64,000 bases of DNA from UBA8752 sp049610565 (GTDB lineage Bacteria; Bacteroidota; Bacteroidia; Flavobacteriales_D; Sanyastnellaceae): NCBI GenBank assembly GCA_049610565.1, contig JBMYZR010000003.1, forward strand, positions 47,978-111,977, given 5' to 3'. Of the stretch, positions 7,786-16,391 are shown piece after piece. Numbering within the stretch: position 1 is the first letter of the stretch; every line of letters begins with the position of its first letter. A program made the position numbers and the translations under genes. The notes below the pieces were generated by a model. The model ran no database searches and was not told the origin of the DNA. It worked only from the letters and a program-made list of their open reading frames with translations.

Positions 7786-10569
7786 ATGTCAGAAGTCTCC
7801 AAACCGGTACGCCTGAGCAAAGCCGCCCGTGAATTCAACCTCGGGTTGGACACCATTGTCGAGTTCCTCGCCTCGAAGGGCATCGAAGTCGAGCGGAAAC
7901 CCAACACCAAGTTGGAACCGGAGCAGTACGCCCTGGTCCGCGCCAATTTTGCCGACGAGAAAGCCGCCAAGGAAAAGGCCAAGCAGAAGTCCAAGACCCT
8001 GCTCGAAATGGAGGCGATTGCCGTGGCATCCAAGGCGAAAGCCGCCGCAGAGCCCGAGGAGGCACCGGCACCCGCTCCAGAACCAGCACCCGCTCCGGAG
8101 CCGGAGCCGGAGCCCACCCCGGAGCCCGAACCCGTTGTGGAGGCGCAACCCGAGCCCGTCGCCGAGGAGCCCGAAGCGCCGGTCGCGGAAGAGGCACCTG
8201 CACCGGAGGCGCCTGTCGAGGCTGCTCCGGAGGTGAAGGAGGAGAAGAAGCCCGAATCTGCCGTCAAGGTGGTCGGCAAGGTGGACCTGGACGCTGTGGC
8301 GCCGAAGAAGAAGACCAAGAAGGCCGCCGCCAAGAAAGAGGAGCCCGCTCCCGAACCCGTCGCCCCCGCCAAGGAGGAGAAACCGGCTGAGGCCGCCAAG
8401 GAGCCAACCGACACGCCGAAAGAAACCCCTGCAGCACCGGCCAAGCCAGCAGCACCGGAAGCCGAAATTGTCCGGGCCAAGGCCGAGAAGCTCACCGGAC
8501 CAACGGTCGTGGGCAAGATTGAGCTGCCCGTCGAGAAGAAGCCGACCACGGCCGGCGAGAAGCGCAAGCGCAAGCGCATCACCAAGGTCGACGTGGAAGC
8601 CGCCGGCAAGCAAGCCGGCAAGCGCGGCCGCACGGTGACCGGTGCCCCGCGCAAGGAGATCTCCGACAAGGACATCCAGAAGGAAATCAAGGAAACGCTG
8701 GCCCGCCTCAGCAAGGGCAAGAAGACCCAGGCCAGCGCCAAGACCCGCCGCGCCAAGCGCGACGCCAAAGCCGAACGGGCCGAGCGCGAACAGCTCGCCC
8801 AGATGGAGGCGGCCCACACGCTGGAGCTGACCGAATTCGTGACGGCCTCCGAGCTCGCCACGATGATGGACATCTCCGTCAACGAGGTCATCTCCGCCTG
8901 CATGTCGCTCGGCATGATGGTCTCCATCAACCAGCGTCTCGACAAGGAAACCATCGGCATCATCGCCGAGGAATTCGGCTACGGCGTGGACTTTGTCTCC
9001 GCTGAGGTCCAGGAGGCCATCGAAGTGGAGGTGGACAGCGAGGACGACCTCGTCTCCCGTCCGCCGATCGTGACCGTCATGGGCCACGTCGACCACGGAA
9101 AGACCTCCCTGCTCGACTACATCCGCAACACCAACGTGATCGACGGAGAGGCCGGCGGCATCACGCAGCACATCGGTTCCTACAGCGTGGAGCTGGAGGA
9201 CGGCGCCCGGATGACCTTCATCGACACGCCGGGTCACGAGGCCTTCACGGCCATGCGTGCCCGCGGTGCCCAGGTCACGGACCTCGCCATCATCATCGTG
9301 GCGGCCGACGACGCGGTCATGCCGCAGACGAAGGAGGCCATCAGCCACGCCCAGAGCGCGGAGATCCCCTTCCTCATCGCCATCAACAAGTGCGACCGCG
9401 AGGAGTCCAACCCCGACAAGATCCGGACCGAGCTCGCTGAGCTGGGCATCCAGGTCGAAGAGTGGGGCGGCAAGACGCAAAGCCAGGAGATTTCCGCCAA
9501 GACCGGCATGGGCATCCCCGAGCTGTTGGAAAAGGTCACCCTCGAAGCAGAACTGCTCGAGCTCAAGGCCAACCCGGAGAAGCGTGCGGTGGGCACCATC
9601 ATCGAATCCAGCCTCGACAAGGGCCGTGGATACGTGACCAACCTCATCGTCTCCGCCGGTACGCTCCGCGTGGGCGACGCCATGCTGGCCGGTCAGTACA
9701 GCGGCAAGGTCCGCGCCATGACCAACGAGCGCGGCGAAGCACTGAAAGAAGCCGGCCCCTCCACCCCGGTCTCCGTCCTCGGATTGGACGGCGCCCCCAA
9801 CGCCGGTGATGAATTCCACATCTTCGAAGGCGAAAAGGAAGCCCGGACCATTGCCCAGAAGCGCCAGCAACTGCAGCGCGAGCAAGGCATCCGGACGCAG
9901 AAGCAGGTCACCCTCGAGGAACTCGGCCGCCGGATTGCGGTGGGCGAATTCAAGGAGCTCAACCTCATCATCAAGGGCGACGTGGACGGTTCCACCGAAG
10001 CCTTGGCCGACAGCCTGCTCAAGCTCACCACCGAGAAGGTGCAGGTCAACGTCATCCACAAGGCCGTGGGCCAGATTTCCGAGAGCGACGTCCTGCTGGC
10101 GTCTGCTTCCGAAGCCATCATCATCGGCTTCCAGGTCCGCCCCAGCGGCACCGCCCGGAAGCTGGCCGAGAAGGAGGGCATCCAAATTCGCCTGTACTCC
10201 ATCATCTACCAGGCGATTGAGGAAATGAAGGAGGCCATGGAGGGCCTGCTGTCCGCCAAGATCGAGGAGCGCATCACCGGTACGGCCGAGATCCGCGAGA
10301 CCTTCAAGATCTCCAAGGTGGGCACGATTGCCGGTTGCTTCGTGACCGACGGCACCATCCACCGGAACCACGGCATCCGCGTCATCCGCGAGGGCATCGT
10401 GGTCTACACCGGCGAGCTCGGCTCCCTCAAGCGCTTCAAGGACGACGCCAAGGAGGTCAAGAAGGGCCTGGAGTGCGGTCTGAACGTGGACAAGTTCAAC
10501 GACATCAAGGTCGGCGACATCATCGAAGCCTACGAGGAGGTCGAAGTGAAGCAGACCCTCGACGACTGA
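7786..10569 (+). CDS. infB: Translation initiation factor IF-2
   Basis: 927 residues. An IF2_N-type start (VRLSKAAREFNLGLDTIVEFL, about 7-60) is followed by a long low-complexity region (about 75-250) with runs of PEPAPAPEPEP and Lys/Ala/Glu. Next come a second IF2_N region (about 345-400) and the GTPase domain with G1 GHVDHGKT at 433-440, DTPGHE and NKCD, then domains II-IV. It delivers initiator tRNA and joins the subunits. The N-terminal extension is typical of Bacteroidota in kind and varies in length. The next gene starts 4 bp downstream of the stop with GTG, so co-transcription with the aminotransferase is likely. Confidence 0.96.
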   Translation: MSEVSKPVRLSKAAREFNLGLDTIVEFLASKGIEVERKPNTKLEPEQYALVRANFADEKAAKEKAKQKSKTLLEMEAIAVASKAKAAAEPEEAPAPAPEPAPAPEPEPEPTPEPEPVVEAQPEPVAEEPEAPVAEEAPAPEAPVEAAPEVKEEKKPESAVKVVGKVDLDAVAPKKKTKKAAAKKEEPAPEPVAPAKEEKPAEAAKEPTDTPKETPAAPAKPAAPEAEIVRAKAEKLTGPTVVGKIELPVEKKPTTAGEKRKRKRITKVDVEAAGKQAGKRGRTVTGAPRKEISDKDIQKEIKETLARLSKGKKTQASAKTRRAKRDAKAERAEREQLAQMEAAHTLELTEFVTASELATMMDISVNEVISACMSLGMMVSINQRLDKETIGIIAEEFGYGVDFVSAEVQEAIEVEVDSEDDLVSRPPIVTVMGHVDHGKTSLLDYIRNTNVIDGEAGGITQHIGSYSVELEDGARMTFIDTPGHEAFTAMRARGAQVTDLAIIIVAADDAVMPQTKEAISHAQSAEIPFLIAINKCDREESNPDKIRTELAELGIQVEEWGGKTQSQEISAKTGMGIPELLEKVTLEAELLELKANPEKRAVGTIIESSLDKGRGYVTNLIVSAGTLRVGDAMLAGQYSGKVRAMTNERGEALKEAGPSTPVSVLGLDGAPNAGDEFHIFEGEKEARTIAQKRQQLQREQGIRTQKQVTLEELGRRIAVGEFKELNLIIKGDVDGSTEALADSLLKLTTEKVQVNVIHKAVGQISESDVLLASASEAIIIGFQVRPSGTARKLAEKEGIQIRLYSIIYQAIEEMKEAMEGLLSAKIEERITGTAEIRETFKISKVGTIAGCFVTDGTIHRNHGIRVIREGIVVYTGELGSLKRFKDDAKEVKKGLECGLNVDKFNDIKVGDIIEAYEEVEVKQTLDD

Positions 10570-10573
10570 TCGC

Positions 10574-11898
10574 GTGACGGTGGAGCTGCAAAGCAAGCTG
10601 CCCCATCTGGGGACCACCATCTTCACGGAAATGTCCGCCCTCGCGCAGCAGCACGGGGCGGTCAACGTGTCACAGGGTTTCCCGGACATTCCGCCGCCTC
10701 AGGGCTTGGTGGATGCCGCCGTCCAGGCGCTTCATGACGGCGTGCACCAGTACGCCCCGATGGCCGGACGACCCGATCTGCGGGCCTGGATCTGCGGCCA
10801 CCATGCCGAACGCCACGGCGCCACCTACGACCCGACCACCGAGTGTACGGTTGGCGCTGGCGCCTCCTCTCTCCTGTTCGCCGCCATCACGGCCTTCGTC
10901 CAACCGGGCGACGAGGTCGTCGTCCAGACCCCGGCCTACGACCTGTATGCCCCCGGGGTCGCCTTGGCGGGCGGGCGGCTCATCGAAGTGCCCTTGCTGA
11001 ATGACAACGGCGCATGGAATCTGGACGCCCTGCTTGGTGCCATCCACGACCGGACGCGACTGGTGATCCTGAACACCCCGCACAATCCCACTGGAACCGT
11101 CTGCCCACCGGGCTTCCTCGACGAACTGGCGAACCATCTGGACGGCAAGTCCACTCTGGTCTTGTCCGACGAGGTCTACGGCCCCATCGTCCACGATGGC
11201 CGCACGGAAGTTTCGCTCGCGGCCCATCCGGTGCTGCGCGAACGCGGGCTCGCCTTTGGGAGCTTCGGCAAGCTGCTTCAGGTGACCGGATGGAAAATCG
11301 GCTGGGCCGTGGGGCCGGCCGCCTTGACGGCTGAACTCCGGAAAGTCCACCAGTACGACGTGTTCTCCACGGGCGCCCCCCTGCAGGCCGCCCTTGCGGC
11401 CTTCCTGCCGACCGCCGCGGGCCGCGCCCATCTCGACGGCCTGCCCGCGATGTACCAAGCCAAACGCGACCATTTCCTGTCCGGCCTCGAAGGGACCGCT
11501 TGGGAGTGGACCCCGGCAGCCGGCGGCTTCTTCCAANNNNNNNNNNNNNNNNNNNNNNNNNNNNNNNNNNNNNNNNNNNNNNNNNNNNNNNNNNNNNNNN
11601 NNNNNNNNNNNNNNNNNNNNNNNNNNNNNNNNNNNCCGGCCTCGAAGGGACCGCTTGGGAGTGGACCCCGGCAGCCGGCGGCTTCTTCCAGGTCCTCGAC
11701 GCCCGCAACCTCATCGACGGCGATGACGGCCGTTGGGCCCGGGAATGGACCCGCACCCATGGCGTGGCCACCATCCCCATGTCCGCCTTCTTTGCGCGGC
11801 CGACCCCCCAGCTCCGCATCTGCTTCGCCAAGGAAGACGCCACCCTCGACGCGGCCATCGAGCGGTTGCGCCATATTGCGGCCGACCATGTCCGCTGA
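10574..11898 (+). CDS. PLP-dependent aminotransferase, KAT/methionine aminotransferase (YbdL) type; interrupted by an assembly gap
   Basis: Fold-type I class I/II aminotransferase: VNVSQGFPDIPPP at the N-terminus, YAPMAGRPDLR, LNTPHNPTGTV, and the PLP lysine K233 in SFGKLLQVTGWK. This pattern matches YbdL and kynurenine/glutamine transaminases. The 99-N run at 11537-11635 lies between two copies of the same 55 bp. Collapsing one copy plus the Ns (155 bp) restores one uninterrupted frame of 389 residues ending at 11898, so the apparent frameshift is an artefact. The GTG start at 10574 is 4 bp after infB. The stop overlaps the following omega-amidase gene by 11 bp, which supports a transamination/omega-amidase pathway for methionine or glutamine-derived keto acids. 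Confidence 0.85.
11481..11690. repeat. 55-bp direct copies flanking a 99-N scaffold gap
   Basis: Bases 11481-11535 are identical to 11636-11690, separated by one base and 99 Ns (11537-11635). This looks like two contigs that share a k-mer-length overlap and were scaffolded without merging. It is not a biological repeat. Confidence 0.9.
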
Positions 11899-12682
11899 AC
11901 TCCGCATCGTCGGCCTCCAGGCCGATCTCCACTGGCGCAACCCCGACGCCAACCTCGCCGATTTCGACACCCTCCTGACCGCCATCCCCGCCGGCTCCTG
12001 CGATGTCGTGGTCTTGCCGGAGATGTTCACCACCGGGTTCAGTTGGCCCCCCATCACCCCCACCGATGGCCCTGACTCCGAACTCGACTGGATGCAAGGC
12101 TGGGCCGACCATCTGGGCGTGGCCATCGCCGGCAGCATCGCCTGTCGTGATGCCGAGGACCAGCCCCGCAACCGGTTCTGGTTCATCCCACCGAGCGGAG
12201 AAGGGGCCCCCTCCTTCTACGACAAGCGCCATCTGTTCACATTGGCCGGCGAGCACAACCACTTCACGGCCGGTGAGGATCGGGTCGAACTGGAATTCCG
12301 CGGATTCCGCATCCTCCTGCAGGTCTGTTATGACTTGCGCTTCCCCGTCTTCGTGCGCAATGACCGCCACACCCCGTATGACCTGGCCATCTACGTGGCC
12401 AATTGGCCCGAAACGCGTTCGGCCGCTTGGCGCACCTTGCTTCAAGCGCGGGCCATCGAGAACCAATGCTTCGTGGTCGGCATCAACCGTTCAGGAACCG
12501 ACGGCAATGGACACCGCTACGCCGGGGACAGCCTCATAGCCGATTGCGCAGGGGCTTTGCTGGCCGACGCGGGCAACCACGGCCAACCGGCGACCCTCCA
12601 GGCCACCCTCAACCGGGACGAGATGATGGCGTTCCGCCGGAAGCTGCCGTTCCTTGAGGACGCGGACGCCCGACAGCGCTGA
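11888..12682 (+). CDS. Nitrilase-superfamily omega-amidase (YafV/Nit2 type)
   Basis: 264 residues with the full nitrilase catalytic triad: E45 in VVLPEMFTTGF, K113 in YDKRHLFTLAGEH and C147 in LQVCYDLRFPVF. These motifs are close to YafV/Nit2 omega-amidases, which hydrolyse alpha-ketoglutaramate and alpha-ketosuccinamate, the products of glutamine or asparagine transaminases. It starts inside the 3' end of the aminotransferase gene (11-bp overlap), so the pair is translationally coupled. The family is known to accompany transaminases; the exact keto acid substrate here is inferred. It is convergent with DUF2200, with the two stop codons directly abutting. Confidence 0.88.
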   Translation: MSAELRIVGLQADLHWRNPDANLADFDTLLTAIPAGSCDVVVLPEMFTTGFSWPPITPTDGPDSELDWMQGWADHLGVAIAGSIACRDAEDQPRNRFWFIPPSGEGAPSFYDKRHLFTLAGEHNHFTAGEDRVELEFRGFRILLQVCYDLRFPVFVRNDRHTPYDLAIYVANWPETRSAAWRTLLQARAIENQCFVVGINRSGTDGNGHRYAGDSLIADCAGALLADAGNHGQPATLQATLNRDEMMAFRRKLPFLEDADARQR

Positions 12683-13054
12683 TCAGCCGGCGGTGCGCAG
12701 AATGCGGTCCATCGCCCGGCCTTTGGCCAGCTCGTCGACCAACTTGTCGAGCACCCTCACCTGACGGGTCAATGCATTGTCCAGCTCCTCGATGCGGTAG
12801 CCGCAGATGACCCCCTTGACTTCGGAAGCCAACGGGTTCACGGACGCCTCGTCGAAGAACTCCGCCAACGTGGAACCGCGCTCCACGTGGGCCTGCACAT
12901 CAGATTCAGAAAAGCCCGTCAACCAGGTCAGGACCGTGTGCAGCTCCGCCTCGGTGCGGCCCTTCTTCTCCACCTTGGTGACATAGCACGGATAGACGGA
13001 GGCAAACATCATCTCCGCAATGCGGCGATGGTGGGCTTCCGTGGCGACCGGCAT
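12683..13054 (-). CDS. DUF2200 family protein
   Basis: 123 residues matching the DUF2200 family as I know it: HHRRIAEMMFASVYPCYV, KKGRTEAELHTVLTWLTGF, VICGYRIEELDN and a C-terminal LDKLVDELAKGRAMDRILR. No signal peptide or membrane segment is seen, so it is likely cytoplasmic. The function of the family is not established. It lies 27 bp downstream of the glutaryl-CoA dehydrogenase on the same strand and is probably co-transcribed with it. Confidence 0.85.
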   Translation of the reverse strand: MPVATEAHHRRIAEMMFASVYPCYVTKVEKKGRTEAELHTVLTWLTGFSESDVQAHVERGSTLAEFFDEASVNPLASEVKGVICGYRIEELDNALTRQVRVLDKLVDELAKGRAMDRILRTAG

Positions 13055-13081
13055 GGGCGACTTCGAGGTGGACTCAGGCCC

Positions 13082-14155
13082 TCACTTGAAGGCGTTCTCG
13101 CCGGTGATGTCGAGGCCGGTGATGAGCAGGTGGATGTCGTGCGTGCCCTCGTAGGTCACGACGGACTCCAGGTTCATCATGTGGCGCATGATCGGGTACT
13201 CCCCGGTGATTCCCATGCCGCCGAGGACCTGACGGGCCTCACGGGCGATCTGCAGGGCAATCTCCACGTTGTTCCGCTTCGCCATCGAGATCTGGGCGCT
13301 GGTGGCCTTGCCCTCGTTGCGGAGCTGGCCGAGACGCAGGGTGAGCAGCTGGGCCTTGGTGATCTCGGTGATCATCTCGGCGAGCTTCTTTTGCTGCAGC
13401 TGGAAACCGGCAATGGGACGGCCGAACTGCTCCCGCTGCTTGGCATAACGCAGAGCAGTGTCATAGCAATCCAAAGCCGCACCGATGGCGCCCCAGGCGA
13501 TGCCATAGCGGGCGCTGTCGAGGCAGCTCAACGGTCCACCGAGTCCGGAACGGCCCGGCAGGATGTGCGACTTCGGCACCTTGACGTCCTCGAAAATGAG
13601 CTCGCCGGTGTCGGAGGCGCGCAGGCTCCACTTGCCGGTCATCTTCGGCGTGGAGAATCCTTCCATGCCGCGCTCGACCACAATGCCGTGGATGCGGNNN
13701 NNNNNNNNNNNNNNNNNNNNNNNNNNNNNNNNNNNNNNNNNNNNNNNNNNNNNNNNNNNNNNNNNNNNNNNNNNNNNNNNNNNNNNNNNNNNNNNNTCGG
13801 ATCCGTACTTCCAGATGGGGTACATCACGAGGGAGCTCTGCACGGAGGCCGTGCTGCGGAGACCGCTGTCGCAGCGCTCCAGTTCCTGCATGATGATGCC
13901 ATAGGAAATCTGGTCCAGGCCCGCGCCACCATACTCCTCAGGGATGTAGGGGCCGAAGGCGCCGATGGCGCCGAGTCCGGGCAACAGGTGCTTGGGGAAG
14001 ACCTGCGTCTCGGCAGCGTCCTCAATGATCGGGCTGACCTCCTGCTTGACCCAGGCGCGGGCCGCGTCGCGGATCAGCTTGTGCTCCTCGGTGAGGAGGT
14101 CATCCATCATGTAGTAATCGTGACCTTGGTACAGGTCGGTCTTCACGGATGCCAT
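13082..14155 (-). CDS. gcdH: Glutaryl-CoA dehydrogenase (acyl-CoA dehydrogenase family), interrupted by a scaffold gap
   Basis: N-terminal (LTEEHKLIRDAARAWVKQEV; YIPEEYGGAGLDQISYG; LRSTASVQSSLVMYPIWKYGS) and C-terminal (GKWSLRASDTGELIFEDV; IAGFQLQQKKLAEM; VVTYEGTHDIHLLITG) parts match glutaryl-CoA dehydrogenase, including the catalytic glutamate in YEGT. The enzyme oxidises and decarboxylates glutaryl-CoA to crotonyl-CoA in lysine and tryptophan degradation. The 99 Ns at 13698-13796 replace the region that should hold the FGLTEP and WITNS motifs. By comparison with family members about 75 residues are missing, not 33, so the gap length is a placeholder. ATGs at 14161 and 14155 are both possible; the promoter position favours 14155. 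Confidence 0.88.
   Translation of the reverse strand: MASVKTDLYQGHDYYMMDDLLTEEHKLIRDAARAWVKQEVSPIIEDAAETQVFPKHLLPGLGAIGAFGPYIPEEYGGAGLDQISYGIIMQELERCDSGLRSTASVQSSLVMYPIWKYGSXXXXXXXXXXXXXXXXXXXXXXXXXXXXXXXXXXRIHGIVVERGMEGFSTPKMTGKWSLRASDTGELIFEDVKVPKSHILPGRSGLGGPLSCLDSARYGIAWGAIGAALDCYDTALRYAKQREQFGRPIAGFQLQQKKLAEMITEITKAQLLTLRLGQLRNEGKATSAQISMAKRNNVEIALQIAREARQVLGGMGITGEYPIMRHMMNLESVVTYEGTHDIHLLITGLDITGENAFK
13698..13796. other. Assembly gap (99 Ns) with real missing sequence
   Basis: Unlike the other two gaps, the flanks do not overlap. The glutaryl-CoA dehydrogenase frame happens to stay open across it, but protein-family length implies roughly 225 bp are absent. Confidence 0.9.
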
Positions 14156-14165
14156 GTTCATGGTG

Positions 14166-14173
14166 CGAATTTA
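14166..14173 (-). promoter_or_regulatory. -7 element upstream of glutaryl-CoA dehydrogenase (TAAATTCG)
   Basis: The minus-strand sequence TAAATTCG fits the TAnnTTCG form. It ends 4 nt before the ATG at 14161 and 10 nt before the one at 14155. It lies 15 bp from the divergent rluA box at 14189-14196, so the two promoters overlap back to back. Confidence 0.4.
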
Positions 14174-14188
14174 CGACGCCGTCCATCG

Positions 14189-14196
14189 TACACTTG
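14189..14196 (+). promoter_or_regulatory. Possible -7 element for the RluA-type gene (TACACTTG)
   Basis: TACACTTG matches TAnnTTTG at 7 of 8 positions and ends 7 nt before the ATG at 14204. The promoters of the two divergent genes must interpenetrate here. Confidence 0.35.
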
Positions 14197-14203
14197 ATTG
14201 TCC

Positions 14204-15181
14204 ATGGACCGGGAACCCACATCCGCAGAGGAATTTGCCAGCGCAACCGCCTCCATTGGCCCCGAACGGAGCGGTCAGCGGATGCAGGAGGCGCTCGTCG
14301 GCCTGTTTCCGGATTGGCTCCCCAGCCGCAAATCCTGCCGCAAGGCCATCGACCGCGGGGACATCCATTGCAACGGCCAACGGGCCAGCACCGCCCTTCG
14401 TGTCGAAGAGGGAGACCGCGTGGAATACCGGCCTGAGCCGGCCCAGGCGCCCGATCCCGGACCGCGGGTACCCCGCCACCTGCAGGTCGTACGCCCCGAC
14501 AATGCCGACTTCGCGCTGGTCTGGAAACCCGCCGGCATTCCCACCAGCGGTCCCGGCTTGCGCCACCTGGCCGCCATCCTCGCCCACCAAGCCGGACAGG
14601 GACAGCCGGATGAGCGAGCGGCCTTGGCGCCCCTCCAGCGGGACGGCATGCCCGCACCGCATCCGGTCCACCGGCTGGACCGCGCCACATCGGGCTGGGT
14701 CTGCGTCGCCCTGACCCTCCGTGCCGCCGGCGCCCTGGGCCGCGCCTTCGCCGGACGCCTCGTCGAAAAACGGTACCTCGCCTTGGCCCAGGGCCACCTC
14801 GAAGACGGGGTCTCCGAAGACCCTTTGGACGGCAAGAGCGCCCGAACCGCGTGGCGCGCCCTGGGCCACGGCCCACTGCCGGTCCACGGCACCGCCACAT
14901 TGCTTGAGGTTCGGCCGACCACAGGCCGTACCCACCAGATCCGCCGTCACATGGCCGCTGCCGGCCATCCACTGGTCGGCGAAGACGAACACACGGCGCC
15001 CGGCCTCGATCCCCAAACGGCGCCGCGGTACACCGGCCACGGCCTGTTCCTCTGCGCCATCGGCCTGTCCATTCCGGAGGGGGACCACGGACCGGCCGCC
15101 GAGGTCACGGCCGACGTTCCCCGCAAGTACAAGCGCATCGGCTGGGCGTCTGCCGCCCTCGCACGACACGGGTTCACATGA
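14204..15181 (+). CDS. RluA-family pseudouridine synthase
   Basis: 325 residues. An N-terminal S4-like segment (about 20-75: SRKSCRKAIDRGDIHCNGQ) precedes the catalytic domain with the RluA signature HPVHRLDRATSGWV (catalytic Asp in HRLDR). Later motifs are KRYLALAQG, GRTHQIRRHMAAAGHPLVG and RYTGHGLFLCAIGL. The enzyme isomerises uridine in rRNA or tRNA; the target site cannot be assigned. A TTG two codons upstream (14198) is possible, but the ATG at 14204 is preferred. It is convergent with rnhA, with stops abutting at 15181/15182. Confidence 0.88.
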   Translation: MDREPTSAEEFASATASIGPERSGQRMQEALVGLFPDWLPSRKSCRKAIDRGDIHCNGQRASTALRVEEGDRVEYRPEPAQAPDPGPRVPRHLQVVRPDNADFALVWKPAGIPTSGPGLRHLAAILAHQAGQGQPDERAALAPLQRDGMPAPHPVHRLDRATSGWVCVALTLRAAGALGRAFAGRLVEKRYLALAQGHLEDGVSEDPLDGKSARTAWRALGHGPLPVHGTATLLEVRPTTGRTHQIRRHMAAAGHPLVGEDEHTAPGLDPQTAPRYTGHGLFLCAIGLSIPEGDHGPAAEVTADVPRKYKRIGWASAALARHGFT

Positions 15182-15643
15182 TCACAAGGTGGCCTCGTAG
15201 CCGTCGTCGATGAGCAGGCCCTTCTTCTGATACGCGGACACGGCCAGGTGGTCCGCCCGTTCGTTCATGGGGTTGCCTGCGTGTCCCTTGACCCAGTCGA
15301 ACCGCACCTTGTGGCGCCGGTAGACCTTGAGGAACCGCTGCCAGAGGTCGGGGTTTTTCTTGCCCTTGAAGCCCTTCTTCTCCCAATTGAAGACCCACCC
15401 CTTTTCGACGGAGTCGATGACGTATTTGCTGTCGCTGACCACCCAGCATTCCGTACCGTCCCGTTTCAAGGCCTCGAGGGCCACGATCACGGCCAACAGT
15501 TCCATGCGGTTGTTGGTGGTCATCCGGTAGCCCGCCGTGAACTCCTTGCGGTGTCCGCCCCACTGAAGGATGGCGCCGTAGCCGCCGGGCCCGGGGTTGC
15601 CGGAGGCCCCACCGTCGGTGTGGATGACGACCGGATCAGCCAT
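15182..15643 (-). CDS. rnhA: Ribonuclease HI
   Basis: 153 residues with the complete RNase HI active site: D10 in HTDGGASGNPGPGGYG, E48 in NNRMELLA, D71 in VSDSKYV and D131 in NERADHLA, plus H121. It degrades RNA in RNA-DNA hybrids. The start at 15643 (MADPVVIHTDGG) overlaps the end of marC by 8 bp, placing it last in a tight DUF2723-purN-marC-rnhA run. The tail is short, with no HBD domain. Confidence 0.95.
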   Translation of the reverse strand: MADPVVIHTDGGASGNPGPGGYGAILQWGGHRKEFTAGYRMTTNNRMELLAVIVALEALKRDGTECWVVSDSKYVIDSVEKGWVFNWEKKGFKGKKNPDLWQRFLKVYRRHKVRFDWVKGHAGNPMNERADHLAVSAYQKKGLLIDDGYEATL

Positions 15644-16381
15644 GGGCCTGGAAGAGCTGGGCCGCATTGGCGGAGAACAACTTCACCGCAATGGCGAGCA
15701 GGATGATGCCGAACACCTTCTGCAGCACCGCGATGNNNNNNNNNNNNNNNNNNNNNNNNNNNNNNNNNNNNNNNNNNNNNNNNNNNNNNNNNNNNNNNNN
15801 NNNNNNNNNNNNNNNNNNNNNNNNNNNNNNNNNNACTTCACCGCAATGGCGAGCAGGATGATGCCGAACACCTTCTGCAGCACCGCGATGCCCCCTTCTC
15901 CCAGCGCGCGTTCGATGCGGCCCGTCAACCGGAGCACGACATAGACCAGCGCCATGTTGACGAGGATGGCGATGGCGATGTTGATCGGGGCAAATTCCGC
16001 CCGCAGGGAAATGATGGAGGTCATGCTGCCTGCCCCGGCGATGAGGGGAAAGGCCACCGGCACGATGGTCGCGGTCTTCATCGATTGCGCGCTCTGCTTG
16101 AAGAGCGTGATGCCCAGGATCATCTCGAGCGCCATGAAGAACATGACGATGGAGCCCGCGACGGCAAAGGAGTTGACGTCGATGCCGAGGAAATTGATCA
16201 CCCCCTCCCCGAGGAAGAGGAACGCCAGCATGATGCCCAGCGCCACGAGGCTCGCCTTCTCGGCGTGGATGTCCCCGGCCTTCTTCTTGATGTCGAGCAG
16301 GAAGGGAATGGAGCCCACGATGTCGATCACGGCGAACATCACCATGGTCGACTTGAGGAGTTCGGTCCAGTTCAGTTGCAT
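15636..16381 (-). CDS. MarC-family integral membrane protein, interrupted by an assembly gap
   Basis: A hydrophobic protein with about six membrane segments: VMFAVIDIVGSIPFLLDI near the start, then FLFLGEGVINFLGID, VMFFMALEMILGI, and a late NIAIAILVNMALVYVVL. This matches the MarC/YchE family, whose function is unproven and which is not in fact needed for multidrug resistance. The 99-N run at 15736-15834 separates two 56-bp copies of the same sequence. Removing 155 bp restores one frame of 196 residues ending KLFSANAAQLFQAHG. It lies 10 bp downstream of purN and overlaps rnhA by 8 bp. Confidence 0.85.
15680..15890. repeat. 56-bp direct copies flanking a 99-N scaffold gap
   Basis: 15680-15735 equals 15835-15890, with 99 Ns (15736-15834) between them. 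This is the same pattern as at 11481-11690 and the same 155-bp offset, so an unmerged contig overlap. Confidence 0.92.
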
Positions 16382-16391
16382 GGAGGGAAAA

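Noticed and set aside
6219..10689. Long minus-strand frames (914 and 966 residues) opposite nusA and infB
   Set aside because: Complementary to conserved genes; the Gly/Ser-rich stretch simply mirrors the IF-2 low-complexity region.
10574..12682. Apparent 702-residue aminotransferase-amidase fusion
   Set aside because: The join arises from translating the N-gap with its duplicated 55 bp; collapsing the overlap gives two separate overlapping genes.
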